Source: a virus. Taken from it: a stretch of 40,212 bases of DNA. The notes below the pieces were generated by a model. The model made no database searches and was not told the origin of the DNA. It was given only the letters and a program-made list of their open reading frames with translations. Both the position numbers and the translations under genes were made by a program. Positions within the stretch are counted from its first letter, which is position 1. Every line of letters starts with the position of its first letter. The stretch is from IMG/VR virus record IMGVR_UViG_3300040801_003093, positions 1 to 40,212 of that record; one strand, written 5' to 3'. Positions 1 to 6,175 of this stretch are shown here, one piece after another.

Positions 1-59
1 CGGGTCGAGCGTTCGCGACCGTCGGCGTACCGGATGACGAGGAGGTACGCGTGCGTCAC
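1..59 (-). CDS. Partial copy (5' end) of the small gene at 39939-40154
   Basis: These bases hold the GTG start (57-59) and the first codons of the hypothetical protein that is complete at 39939-40154. The copy runs off the left edge because of the 117-bp terminal overlap. On the circle it is the same gene, not a second one. It overlaps the stop of the gene at 56-286 in a GTGA junction. Confidence 0.9.
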   Translation of the reverse strand, partial: MTHAYLLVIRYADGRERST

Positions 60-117
60 CGTGGCGCCTCGGGGTCGACGATCGCGACGCCGAACTGTCG
101 GCCGTCGCAGTCGACGA
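1..117. repeat. Terminal direct repeat, left copy
   Basis: Bases 1-117 are identical to 40096-40212. The repeat lies inside two overlapping genes, and the operon reads on without interruption when the ends are joined. I read it as the overlap left by assembling a circular or circularly permuted genome, not as a packaged direct terminal repeat. Unique length is 40,095 bp. Confidence 0.95.
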
Positions 118-286
118 CGAGGTGCGGGCCGACGAGCTCGGGGTGCGTCGCGGTGCCGAGGAGGACGCAACCGTCGCTGGTCGCGACGCGGACGCTTGGG
201 CGGAGGCTCGCGACGATCGCGACGGTGAGGGCGAGCGCGGCGATGCTGATCGCGACGAGGGCGGCAGGGTCGACGCGGCGGGTCAC
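56..286 (-). CDS. Small membrane-anchored hypothetical protein (76 aa)
   Basis: I do not recognise this protein. After the start MTRRVDPAA it has one hydrophobic segment (about residues 9-28, ALVAISIAALALTVAIVASL), which should be a membrane anchor or uncleaved signal. A short soluble domain with two Cys (GCVLLG and VVDCDG) follows. The GTG start overlaps the upstream stop as GTGA, and its own stop overlaps the next gene across the contig junction. It belongs to a run of small early genes, so an inner-membrane role during early infection is possible but is only inference. Confidence 0.7.
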   Translation of the reverse strand: MTRRVDPAALVAISIAALALTVAIVASLRPSVRVATSDGCVLLGTATHPELVGPHLVVDCDGRQFGVAIVDPEAPR

Positions 287-537
287 GGGCGGACCTGGAG
301 CATGAACACGTCGCCGGGCTCGCCGTAAACGTCGGCGAGCTGTCGTCTGGTGCCGTCCTGGAGCTCGACGAGGGTCCGGCCGCGGGTGTACGCGTGGTCG
401 GGCGGCTCGACGGTGAGGATGGTCGCCTCGAGGAGGGCGGGCTCGCGGGCGGGCTCGCGCTGGTCGGCGAGGGTCGCGGTGAGCGCGCCGGCGGCGAGGG
501 CGAGGGCGGTGAGGGCGACGGCGAGCTCGCGCGTCAT
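283..537 (-). CDS. Small exported or membrane-anchored hypothetical protein (84 aa)
   Basis: This is an unrecognised small protein. Its N-terminus, MTRELAVALTALALAAGALT, is a signal-like hydrophobic segment (about residues 4-22). A polar region follows that holds a short beta-rich stretch (RTLVELQDGTRRQLADV). No lipobox Cys is seen. The ATG at 537 overlaps the stop of the ribbon-helix-helix gene (ATGA), so the two are probably translated together. It sits next to another small membrane protein at 56-286. Confidence 0.7.
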   Translation of the reverse strand: MTRELAVALTALALAAGALTATLADQREPAREPALLEATILTVEPPDHAYTRGRTLVELQDGTRRQLADVYGEPGDVFMLQVRP

Positions 538-743
538 GAGCTGCTGCCGTAGGGGGCGGAGAGGCGCTCGCGGACGTATTCGCTGCGGGTCATGCCGCGC
601 TCGGCGGCGTCCATCTCGATCTCGCGGGCGACGCGGCGGGGGACGCGGACGGTGAGGACGACGGTTTCGTCCGTAGGGTCGAGGCGCGAGGGGTTCGCGC
701 CTCCGAAGTTGTCGAGCGGGCTCGAGGTCTTGGTGCGGCTCAT
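534..743 (-). CDS. Ribbon-helix-helix DNA-binding protein (69 aa)
   Basis: This is a candidate transcription regulator. After a polar N-terminus, residues about 27-60 show the ribbon-helix-helix pattern of Arc/MetJ/CopG-type proteins: a short strand (ETVVLTVRVPR), a helix (REIEMDAAERG), then T-R-S-E-Y-V-R-E-R-L. Such proteins bind DNA as dimers and recognise palindromic operators through the beta ribbon. The ATG at 743 fits the family length; a longer in-frame start upstream would add only Arg-rich sequence. It is the best local candidate to bind the near-palindromes in the promoters at 1929-1958 and 3783-3812, but that link is inference. Confidence 0.75.
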   Translation of the reverse strand: MSRTKTSSPLDNFGGANPSRLDPTDETVVLTVRVPRRVAREIEMDAAERGMTRSEYVRERLSAPYGSSS

Positions 744-988
744 GCGGCGGGCTCCTTCTCGTCGTAGACGGTCGCGTCGGCGACGTGCTGCCATGCGGGG
801 CGGGTGGTCGGCGTGACGTAGTGGGTCGACGGCTCGTCGGCGCGGTCGAAGAGGATGACGGCGCGGACGACCTCGCCGCCGGGGTCGGCGTGGAGCTGGA
901 GCGTCGTCGCCTTGAGGACGACGCCGGTGCCGAGGCCGGGGTACTCGACGGTCTCGCCGGGCTCAAAGCGTGCGGGGGGGCGGGTCAT
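740..988 (-). CDS. Hypothetical protein (82 aa), SH3-like beta barrel possible
   Basis: I do not recognise a family. The N-terminal segment (FEPGETVEYPGLGTGVVLKA, about residues 8-27) has the GxxVxYPxLGxGxV pattern seen in small SH3-like barrels such as the CarD/TRCF RNA-polymerase-interacting domain. This is only a resemblance, but a phage protein that touches host RNA polymerase would fit this early region. The ATG at 988 overlaps the upstream stop as ATGA, and SD sequence AAGGAGG precedes it. Confidence 0.65.
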   Translation of the reverse strand: MTRPPARFEPGETVEYPGLGTGVVLKATTLQLHADPGGEVVRAVILFDRADEPSTHYVTPTTRPAWQHVADATVYDEKEPAA

Positions 989-1239
989 GCGGGGACCTCC
1001 TTCGCGAGGCGGCGGGCGCGCGCCTCGAGGCGGGCGCGCGTGTCCGGGTCGAGGGTCGGGAGCTGCTCGAGGGTAGCGGTGAAGGTCTCCATCGACGGGA
1101 CGCGGACGCGCTGCTTCCCGTCGCGGCGGAGGTACGCGGTCCGGACGGACACGCGACCGTGAGCGTCGACGTCGAGCGTGAGGTCGTAGACGCGGCGCGG
1201 GTCGCTCGGCGACGTCCACTCGGTCCGGATGCCGCTCAC
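985..1239 (-). CDS. Hypothetical protein (84 aa)
   Basis: This is an unrecognised small protein. The first half looks beta-rich (RVYDLTLDVDAHGRVSVRTAYL), and the C-terminal half is a charged helix (PDTRARLEARARRLAKEV). The GTG start at 1239 overlaps the stop of the upstream gene as GTGA, which decides the start. It lies in the cluster of small early genes behind the promoter at 1929-1958. Confidence 0.65.
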   Translation of the reverse strand: MSGIRTEWTSPSDPRRVYDLTLDVDAHGRVSVRTAYLRRDGKQRVRVPSMETFTATLEQLPTLDPDTRARLEARARRLAKEVPA

Positions 1240-1877
1240 GAGCGGCTCCGGTCGATCGCGGCGCGGCGGGTCGTGCGGAGGAGCTCGACGAGGCCCTGGA
1301 GCGCCTCGTGAGCGTTGCGCGCCTCGGCGGCGGGCAGCTCGCGGTCGCTGTCGCTCCAGGCGAGCGCCTCGAGGTAGCTCGCGGCGTTCTCGGCGGCGCC
1401 GATCGCGTCGGAGAGCCAGAGGGCGGTCCGGTCGCAGACGCTCGCGAGGTCGTGGTTCGTGGTCGGCGCGCGCCTGGTCCAGCCGTCGAGCGCGCGGTTG
1501 GTCGCAGCGGTCGCCTTCTCGAGCTGCTGCTGCGAGCGGCCGGTCGTGACGCGGCGAGCCTCGGCGAGGGCGTTCCGGGTGAGGGTGAAGCCGTACTCGA
1601 CGTCGGCGAGGGCGTCCTCGAGCTCCTCGCTCTCGGCGTCGTAGCCGGTGACGGTGACGGTGCCGAGCGTGTCGAGGTCGCCGTCGACGATCGCGTAGCG
1701 GCGGACGCCGTCGAGCTCGCTGTCGAGCTCGAGCTCGAGCGTGTCGGCCTGGACGAGGGGGTCGGTCGAGCGGACGTGCTCGACGACGGCGGCGCGGACG
1801 TGCTCGACGCTGCTCGAGGCGGCGGCGAGCTCGAGGCTGTCGGCGGGGTTGGCGTTGAGGGTCGCGGTGAAGGTCAT
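1236..1877 (-). CDS. Acidic hypothetical early protein (213 aa)
   Basis: I do not recognise this protein. It is first in the transcript from the promoter at 1929-1958, so it should be among the earliest and strongest products. The N-terminal half is acidic and repetitive in character (LELELDSELDG, ESEELEDALADVE); the C-terminal half is helical with several Trp (GWTRRAP, TALWLSD, LEALAWSDSD). Only one Lys is present. The ATG at 1877 is set by the SD in the hairpin at 1883-1897. An anti-host or anti-defence role is possible given its place, but nothing in the sequence proves it. Confidence 0.75.
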   Translation of the reverse strand: MTFTATLNANPADSLELAAASSSVEHVRAAVVEHVRSTDPLVQADTLELELDSELDGVRRYAIVDGDLDTLGTVTVTGYDAESEELEDALADVEYGFTLTRNALAEARRVTTGRSQQQLEKATAATNRALDGWTRRAPTTNHDLASVCDRTALWLSDAIGAAENAASYLEALAWSDSDRELPAAEARNAHEALQGLVELLRTTRRAAIDRSRS

Positions 1878-1882
1878 GCGGG

Positions 1883-1897
1883 TCTCCTTCCGGGAGA
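1883..1897 (-). promoter_or_regulatory. SD-sequestering hairpin, copy 1
   Basis: On the minus strand this reads TCTCCCGGAAGGAGA: a 5-bp stem (TCTCC/GGAGA) with loop CGGAA. The 3' arm is the Shine-Dalgarno sequence of the gene starting at 1877. The same 15-mer, or a close variant, precedes at least six other early genes. Confidence 0.7.
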
Positions 1898-1905
1898 GGG
1901 GGTGC

Positions 1906-1921
1906 CGGGCTCCTTTGCCCG
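1906..1921 (-). promoter_or_regulatory. Predicted 5'-terminal leader hairpin
   Basis: CGGGC and GCCCG flank the 6-base loop TCCTTT (+ strand). Outer GGGGG/CCCCC arms (1898-1902, 1924-1928) could extend it. A transcript starting about 7 bases after the -10 at 1929-1934 would begin at or just before the inner stem. Confidence 0.45.
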
Positions 1922-1928
1922 TGCCCCC

Positions 1929-1958
1929 AAGATAGCCGACCGTATACGCTCACGTCAA
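1929..1958 (-). promoter_or_regulatory. Sigma70-like promoter with operator-like palindrome
   Basis: Minus strand: -35 TTGACG (1953-1958), 18-bp spacer, -10 TATCTT (1929-1934). The spacer carries the near-palindrome GAGCGTATACGGTC read on the minus strand (its complement on the + strand is GACCGTATACGCTC). A second promoter at 3783-3812 has the same -35, the same spacer length and the same 14-mer in the opposite orientation. Confidence 0.75.
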
Positions 1959-1987
1959 GCGGCGCCGTCCTCTCGGGCGGCGCCGCT
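1958..1987 (-). terminator. GC-rich hairpin, probable terminator
   Basis: AGCGGCGCCG and CGGCGCCGCT form a perfect 10-bp stem around a 10-base loop. It lies just after the stop of the gene at 2004-2456 and touches the -35 of the next promoter. There is no clear U-tract, so its strength as an intrinsic terminator is uncertain. Confidence 0.5.
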
Positions 1988-2003
1988 GCGGGGTGTCGAG
2001 CTG

Positions 2004-2456
2004 CTACTCCTCGAGCCACGCTCGAGCCTGGAAGGCGACGCGGTCGTCCTCCTCGAGGTCGCGCGCGAGGGCGGCGACGTTCGCTCCGATCGTGTCGACG
2101 TAACCGCGGGCAAGCGCGAGAGCGGCGGCGTAGCCGTCGACCTCGTGCGGCGTGGTCGCCTTCGTAAGCTCGTCGAGGGCGCGCGCCTGGAAGGCGGCGA
2201 GGCCGCGGGCGGTGAGGCTGCCGCGCTCCAGCTCGAGGGCGTCGAGGACGTCGACGCTGCCACGGTTCGCGCGTCGCGGGTCGAGAGGCTCGTCGTCGAC
2301 GTAGAGCGCCTCGAGGTCGGCGAGGGCGCGGCGGGCGTACTCGACGACCGTCTCGCGTGCCTGCTGGAGCATGGCGAGGTTGTAGACGGCGTTCGACAGG
2401 ACGTCGCGGACGACGGCGAGCTTCTGCTCGTCGACAGGGGTCTCGTCGCGGGTCAT
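2004..2456 (-). CDS. Helical hypothetical early protein (150 aa)
   Basis: This is an unrecognised protein, predicted almost all-helical and acidic (LADLEALYVDDEPLD, ARDLEEDDRVAF), with Ala-rich helices that could form a bundle. The start is the ATG at 2456, about 6 bases after the GGAGA arm of an SD hairpin at 2463-2477. It is the last gene before the hairpin at 1958-1987, so it ends the transcript from the promoter at 3783-3812. Confidence 0.7.
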   Translation of the reverse strand: MTRDETPVDEQKLAVVRDVLSNAVYNLAMLQQARETVVEYARRALADLEALYVDDEPLDPRRANRGSVDVLDALELERGSLTARGLAAFQARALDELTKATTPHEVDGYAAALALARGYVDTIGANVAALARDLEEDDRVAFQARAWLEE

Positions 2457-2596
2457 GAGTGGTCTCCTTCCGGGAGGCTGGAGCGGGAGCGTCGGCGTGC
2501 TTGCCGGCGCTCGAGGGCGAGGGTGAGGACGGTCGAGACGGTGAGGATCGCGACGACGGCCACGAGCTGCGCGGCGACGATCAGGGCGAGCTTCAC
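2453..2596 (-). CDS. Single-pass membrane protein (47 aa)
   Basis: A tiny protein with an N-terminal transmembrane helix (about residues 3-28, LALIVAAQLVAVVAILTVST) and a strongly basic tail (ERRQARRRSRS), which predicts a cytoplasmic C-terminus. The GTG start at 2596 overlaps the upstream stop (GTGA). Its last codons contain the SD hairpin of the next gene. The function is unknown; the topology resembles small phage membrane effectors. Confidence 0.65.
   Translation of the reverse strand: MKLALIVAAQLVAVVAILTVSTVLTLALERRQARRRSRSSLPEGDHS
2463..2477 (-). promoter_or_regulatory. SD-sequestering hairpin, copy 2
   Basis: Minus strand CCTCCCGGAAGGAGA: the inner four pairs (CTCC/GGAG) and the CGGAA loop are kept, and the outermost pair is lost. 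It overlaps the 3' end of the gene at 2453-2596 and serves the ATG at 2456. Confidence 0.6.
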
Positions 2597-2952
2597 GAGG
2601 TCCTCCGGACGAGCTCGAAGGTCGCGGCGCAAGCGGGACAGGCGATGCCGTCGAGGTTGCCGCGCGTGTCGAGGACGTACTTCCAGCCGCGGGGGAGGGC
2701 GCCAGCGCCGCGGAAGGCGGCACCTTCGCAGTCTGGAGACGTGTGCTCGCTGCGTTCCTCGACGTCGTCGCGGGTCGCGACGGTGAGCGCGTCCAGCTGC
2801 GACCGCTCGAGGCGGGTCGCGACGCCGAGCGTGTCGTTGCCGTCCGTGACGATGACCGGGTCGCCGTCGACGTAGACGACGCGCGCCTCGCCGCGCGTGT
2901 ACGCGGCGGTCGAGGCGGCGATGCGGCGGGCGCGACGCTCGAGGCGGGTCAC
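2593..2952 (-). CDS. Hypothetical protein with C-terminal Cys cluster (119 aa)
   Basis: I do not recognise this protein. The N-terminal part is a basic helix followed by a beta hairpin (ARVVYVDGDPVIVTDG). Near the C-terminus a single Cys (SPDCEG) and a CPAC motif (GIACPACAATF) could bind zinc, perhaps as an incomplete zinc ribbon. The GTG start at 2952 overlaps the stop of the 259-aa gene. It is the second gene of the transcript from 3783-3812. Confidence 0.65.
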   Translation of the reverse strand: MTRLERRARRIAASTAAYTRGEARVVYVDGDPVIVTDGNDTLGVATRLERSQLDALTVATRDDVEERSEHTSPDCEGAAFRGAGALPRGWKYVLDTRGNLDGIACPACAATFELVRRTS

Positions 2953-3728
2953 GCGGGGACCTCGGCCGTGGCGCGCGTCCAGGCGTCGGCGTAGTCGAGG
3001 CGGGCGAGGACGCGGCGAGCGCGAGCGTGCGCGGAGCGGACGGCGTCACCGTCGAGCGTGTCGGGCAGCTGGTCGAGGACGTCCGTCAGGGTCGCGGCGA
3101 GCTCGCGGGCGGCGCCGAGCGCGACGTCGGTCGGGGCGTCACCGTCGACGGGGGAGGGCAGGGCGTCGTAGAGCGGGACGCCGTCGAGCCAGAGGTCGCC
3201 GTCGAAGGGGTTGCGGGCGAGGTGGTCGATGTTCCAGCCGATCGCGAGGGCGTACGCGACCGCGGTCCGCTCGAGGGTGGAGAGCTCGCCGACGGGGATG
3301 CTGCGAGCGGTCTCCTCCTCGTCGTAGATCTCGGGGTAGGCGGTGCCGTCGTCGACGTCGAGCTCGTCGACCTCCTCCGGGTCGACGAGCTCGAAGGCGG
3401 TGTAGACGGGCTCGACGCCGGTCGCCTCGACGCGGACGATTGCCTGCCCGAGGCCGGCGTCGCGGTCGGCGGGGTTGTCGCCGAGGAGCTCGCGTGCCTC
3501 GCGGAGGCTCGCGGCGATCCAGAGGGCGCGACCGTTGGAGACGAGGTAGCCGACAGCGCCGGCGGGGACGAGGGCGCGGCCGGTCATGCTCTCCGCGTCG
3601 CGGTTGCTGTTCATGACGGACAGGACCTCGCGAGCGTCGTCGTGCGCGGGGTCGAAGCGGTCGGTCTCGTCGAGGACGGCGAGGACAGAGCGGGCGGCGA
3701 TCTCGTAGGTGCAGCGGTCGAAGGTCAT
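2949..3728 (-). CDS. Highly acidic, lysine-free early protein (259 aa)
   Basis: This is an unrecognised protein. By my count it has about 51 Asp/Glu, about 20 Arg and no Lys, with an acidic core such as VDPEEVDELDVDD and YDEEETARS. It is the first gene behind the strong promoter at 3783-3812. Its ATG at 3728 is served by an SD hairpin. Strong early expression and strong negative charge are features of DNA-mimic anti-restriction and anti-defence proteins, but no specific family motif is visible, so this is a hypothesis. Confidence 0.75.
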   Translation of the reverse strand: MTFDRCTYEIAARSVLAVLDETDRFDPAHDDAREVLSVMNSNRDAESMTGRALVPAGAVGYLVSNGRALWIAASLREARELLGDNPADRDAGLGQAIVRVEATGVEPVYTAFELVDPEEVDELDVDDGTAYPEIYDEEETARSIPVGELSTLERTAVAYALAIGWNIDHLARNPFDGDLWLDGVPLYDALPSPVDGDAPTDVALGAARELAATLTDVLDQLPDTLDGDAVRSAHARARRVLARLDYADAWTRATAEVPA

Positions 3729-3734
3729 GCGGGG

Positions 3735-3749
3735 TCTCCTTCCGGGAGA
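3735..3749 (-). promoter_or_regulatory. SD-sequestering hairpin, copy 3
   Basis: This is an exact copy of TCTCCCGGAAGGAGA on the minus strand. The GGAGA arm lies 6 bases before the ATG at 3728. Confidence 0.7.
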
Positions 3750-3757
3750 GAGGGTCT

Positions 3758-3774
3758 CGAGCGTGTTTCGCTCG
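3758..3774 (-). promoter_or_regulatory. Predicted 5'-terminal leader hairpin
   Basis: CGAGCG and CGCTCG pair around a 5-base loop (TGTTT on the + strand). The hairpin begins within a few bases of the start predicted from the -10 at 3783-3788. Confidence 0.5.
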
Positions 3775-3782
3775 GTAGGGCA

Positions 3783-3812
3783 ATCCTAGCCGAGCGTATA
3801 CGGTCACGTCAA
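3783..3812 (-). promoter_or_regulatory. Sigma70-like promoter with operator-like palindrome
   Basis: Minus strand: -35 TTGACG (3807-3812), 18-bp spacer (3789-3806), -10 TAGGAT (3783-3788). The spacer carries GACCGTATACGCTC, the reverse complement of the element in the promoter at 1929-1958. The -35 lies inside the 3' end of the gene at 3804-4013. Confidence 0.75.
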
Positions 3813-4013
3813 GGGGTGTCGAGGCCCTCTCGAGGCGCTCGCCGCCTCGCGTGCGGAGAGCCCGTCGAGGATGAGTCTCTTCACCGTTGCGTAGCGGTAG
3901 GGCGGGACGACGCCGTCCTTCGCGAGGCGGGTGAGCTCCTCGAGCTCGCGCCGTTCGCGCGCCGTGTAGGCGGGACGGTAGATCATGCGGCGATCGTACC
4001 GGCCGGAGCTCAC
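3804..4013 (-). CDS. Small basic hypothetical protein (69 aa)
   Basis: Unrecognised. The protein is basic and mostly helical, with the segment [23 protein letters not shown] resembling a helix-turn-helix (about residues 36-59), so DNA binding is possible. The GTG at 4013 overlaps the upstream stop (GTGA) and is preferred. The internal ATG at 3986 would give a shorter form starting MIYRP. The 3' end overlaps the promoter at 3783-3812. Confidence 0.6.
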   Translation of the reverse strand: MSSGRYDRRMIYRPAYTARERRELEELTRLAKDGVVPPYRYATVKRLILDGLSAREAASASRGPRHPLT

Positions 4014-4372
4014 GAGAGGACCTTGACGATCTCGTCGAAGTCGCGGGGGCGCCAGAGGTACACCTCGGCGTCGGTTGCCTCGAGCTCGTCAAGCCAGGCT
4101 CGCTGTTCCGGGCGGAGCCGGCCGGTGTCCGTCTTGAGCTCTGCGAAGAGGAGGCGCCCTCCGCGGACGAGGACGAGGTCGGGGAAGCCGGTGCCGTCGG
4201 CGGCGACGGCAGTCCGGTAGCGGACGCGGCCCTTCTTCGACACGGTCCTAGACGTCCGGAAGTGCGCGACGGTCCAGCCACGGACCTTTGCGAGCCGAAT
4301 GACGGCAGCCTGGAAGCCGGCCTCCGTCTCTCGAGGCGGGCTCGTGTTGCCGGACAGGTGCTCGCGCGTCAC
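4010..4372 (-). CDS. VRR-NUC domain nuclease (120 aa)
   Basis: This is a PD-(D/E)XK nuclease of the VRR-NUC type, a family that cuts branched or junction DNA in phage recombination and replication. Visible catalytic parts are the N-terminal helix Glu (RETEAGFQ, about residue 17), GFPDLVLV with the Asp at about 65, AELKTD with E78 and K80, then RPEQRAWL. The length matches stand-alone phage versions. The GTG at 4372 overlaps the upstream stop, and earlier in-frame codons translate to Arg/Pro-rich noise. It stands two genes from the replication initiator, which suggests a role in resolving replication intermediates. Confidence 0.88.
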   Translation of the reverse strand: MTREHLSGNTSPPRETEAGFQAAVIRLAKVRGWTVAHFRTSRTVSKKGRVRYRTAVAADGTGFPDLVLVRGGRLLFAELKTDTGRLRPEQRAWLDELEATDAEVYLWRPRDFDEIVKVLS

Positions 4373-4617
4373 GGCTGGAGCTCCTCGAGGCTGCGGTCGG
4401 TCGTGACGCAGCGGGGGCAGGTCGGCGTGCGCGTGTCGGCGCGCCAGACGGCGAGCCAGACGAGGCCGCACGCTTTACAGCGGCAGGGGTCGAGGCGCCA
4501 GGGGAGGCCGGGCTGGTCGGGCAGCTCGGGGTCGTACGTCCAGGCGGGCACGGTCGACACGTCGTCGACGGTGACGCTGTCGAGGACCTCGGTCTCGGGC
4601 AGGTCGGCGCGGGTCAC
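4369..4617 (-). CDS. Zinc-ribbon-like hypothetical protein (82 aa)
   Basis: The first half is acidic and proline-containing; the second half carries two Cys pairs, CKAC and CPRC, about 20 residues apart, the layout of a zinc ribbon (an extra Cys precedes the first pair as CRCKAC). The GTG at 4617 overlaps the upstream stop (GTGA). It may bind DNA or a protein partner of the replication machinery. No specific family is recognised. Confidence 0.7.
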   Translation of the reverse strand: MTRADLPETEVLDSVTVDDVSTVPAWTYDPELPDQPGLPWRLDPCRCKACGLVWLAVWRADTRTPTCPRCVTTDRSLEELQP

Positions 4618-5051
4618 GCGGCGCTCCCCTCGCGCCACGCGACCGGGTCGCGGTAGAAGGCTTGTCCTCCGTGCCCCTCGAACCGCTCGACGTGCCCGTC
4701 CTCGAGGAGGGGCTCGAGGAGGCGCTTAGCTTCCTTCGAGCGGATGTTGAGCTCGTCCTCGAAGTCGCGGTAGGTCACGGGGAGCCCGCGGAGCTCTCGG
4801 ATCAGGGCGAGGAGGCGCTCGCGCCGCTCGGCATTCGTGCGAGCCGGCGGGCGGGTGACGCGGAGCCCGAGGTCGGTCGCGCGCCTGGAGACAGCGCCGG
4901 GCGTGCGGAGGAAGCTGCTCGCGCCGCACGCGACGAGCTCGCGGGCGACGAGCTCGCTTCCGTAGCGGACGCCGTGCTCGCGGCAGGTCGTGACGTAGAT
5001 CTCGACGAGGGCGTCGTCCTCGGCGCGGGTCCAGCGGTTGTCGATGCCCAT
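4614..5051 (-). CDS. Putative DNA-binding protein, SANT/Myb-like plus winged helix (145 aa)
   Basis: The N-terminus (NRWTRAEDDALVEIYV) looks like the first helix of a Myb/SANT or phage gcrA/HTH-type domain with a conserved Trp, and the segment TPGAVSRRATDLGL fits its recognition helix. The C-terminal part (YRDFEDELNIRSKEAKRLLE then LEDGHVERFEGHGGQAFY) looks like a winged helix with its wing. Two DNA-binding modules in one small protein suggest a regulator or replication accessory factor. The ATG at 5051 has AGGA 9 bases upstream and follows the previous stop closely. Confidence 0.65.
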   Translation of the reverse strand: MGIDNRWTRAEDDALVEIYVTTCREHGVRYGSELVARELVACGASSFLRTPGAVSRRATDLGLRVTRPPARTNAERRERLLALIRELRGLPVTYRDFEDELNIRSKEAKRLLEPLLEDGHVERFEGHGGQAFYRDPVAWREGSAA

Positions 5052-5054
5052 GAG

Positions 5055-5378
5055 CTAGTCCTCTCGGTAGGGGCGGGGGTACTCGACGGGCGTCTCGTCG
5101 ACGCCGTCACGGATGGCTTCGAAGCGGGCGACCTCGGCCTTGAGCGCGTCGGCTCGCGGGACGTAGAAGCTGCGGAGGCGGACCTGGAAGCGGTCGGGGC
5201 TCGCGGTGTCGCGCTCCCGCTCGGCGTCGCGGCGGAGGCGGTCGAGCTCCTCGCGGCGCCAGCGGAGTTGATCCTCGACAGCGTCCGGGCAGCACGTGAA
5301 CCCGACGCGGACGTCGCGCGGGTCGAGCGTCTCGGCGTCGCAATGCCGGCAGGCTCGACGGACCTCGAGGCGCTTCAC
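5055..5378 (-). CDS. Cys-rich N-terminal, coiled-coil hypothetical protein (107 aa)
   Basis: The N-terminus has CRHC and a later CC pair (GFTCCPD, about residues 10-30), which could bind zinc. A charged helix follows (QLRWRREELDRLRRDAERERD), probably a coiled coil. The GTG at 5378 overlaps the stop of the replication initiator (GTGA), so the two are translationally coupled. Function unknown; a partner of the initiator is a reasonable guess from position. Confidence 0.65.
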   Translation of the reverse strand: MKRLEVRRACRHCDAETLDPRDVRVGFTCCPDAVEDQLRWRREELDRLRRDAERERDTASPDRFQVRLRSFYVPRADALKAEVARFEAIRDGVDETPVEYPRPYRED

Positions 5379-6169
5379 GACGCGATCCCGAAGATCGTGT
5401 CGAGGTCGATGCTGTCCGGAGAGCTGGAGCTACTCGAGCGTGCGCGGACGGCGCTCTCGATCCAGGCGACAGGGGACCGGACGCGGTCGAGCTCTGCGAG
5501 GAGCTCGACGAGGAGGTCGAGGACGAGCTCGTCTCCCGTGCTCTCGTCCAGCTGCTCGAGCCGGGTGAGGACGGCGGTCGTCTGGTGCGGCGTCCAGGCG
5601 CGAGCGTCGGCGATCACTCCGACAGCGTCTCGGATCGTGGCCGGGGTCTCTGCTGATGCTCTCGAGCCCTCCTCCTGCTCCTTGCCGGGGCTCGCTGCGC
5701 GCGCGGGAGGAGGTGGAGGTTCCTCTGGTGGTTCCCTTGGGGGTTCTTGGGGTCCGGCTGTCGGTACACCCCCCGTCCGGCTGTCGGTACACCCCCCGTC
5801 CGGCTCTCGGCACACCCCGTCCGGCTCTCGGCACACCCCGTCCGGCTCTCGGACCGGGGGTATACCGGCTGTCGGTACACCCCCCGGCCGAGCGAACACG
5901 AGCTCGTACCGGCGGCTCGAGTAGCTGCCGTCGTCGCGCCGGCGCTGCTCGACGCGGACGAGGCCGCGGCGCTCCAGCTCCTCGAGGCTCGCGACGATCG
6001 TCGAGCGGGCGTAGCCCGTCCACGCGGCGAGCGTCGAGTAGCTCGGCCAAGCGAGGAGGCGATCGTCGGCGTAGTCGGCGAGGGCGTACAGCACGAAACG
6101 GTCGCGCGGGGGAAGGTCGATGCCGCGGTCGGGCAGCGTCCGGACCGCGGTGATAGCGATGAGGCTCAA
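5375..6169 (-). CDS. Winged-helix replication initiator (264 aa)
   Basis: Probable origin-binding protein that loads host replication proteins. The N-terminal domain (about residues 20-85) is a winged helix: RDRFVLYALADYA, PSYSTLAAWTGYARSTIVASLEEL split over two helices, then RRGLVRVEQ. A low-complexity Pro/Glu linker follows, and the C-terminal helical domain ends with SPVAWIESAVR, a pattern common in phage replication proteins. The TTG at 6169 is the start, set by the SD hairpin at 6176-6190. The linker is encoded by the DNA iterons at 5752-5885, so the origin probably lies inside the gene, as in lambda O. No phage helicase or primase was found nearby, so host enzymes are implied. Confidence 0.82.
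   Translation of the reverse strand: MSLIAITAVRTLPDRGIDLPPRDRFVLYALADYADDRLLAWPSYSTLAAWTGYARSTIVASLEELERRGLVRVEQRRRDDGSYSSRRYELVFARPGGVPTAGIPPVREPDGVCREPDGVCREPDGGCTDSRTGGVPTAGPQEPPREPPEEPPPPPARAASPGKEQEEGSRASAETPATIRDAVGVIADARAWTPHQTTAVLTRLEQLDESTGDELVLDLLVELLAELDRVRSPVAWIESAVRARSSSSSSPDSIDLDTIFGIAS
5752..5885. repeat. Iteron cluster, candidate replication origin
   Basis: Five direct repeats and one partial share the core CCGGCT(G/C)TCGG(T/C)ACACCCC: 5752-5774 and 5775-5797 (identical, 23 bp), 5798-5818 and 5819-5839 (identical, 21 bp), 5840-5852 (truncated) and 5865-5885. A half-copy in inverted orientation (GGGGGTATACC, 5856-5866) sits between the last two. The 23-bp units are read in different frames by the host gene, so selection appears to act on DNA rather than on protein. 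Confidence 0.75.
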
Positions 6170-6175
6170 GGCAGG

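Noticed and set aside
5752-5885. CRISPR array
   Set aside because: The units are tandem 21-23 bp repeats with no unique spacers between them, inside a coding gene, and no cas genes are present.
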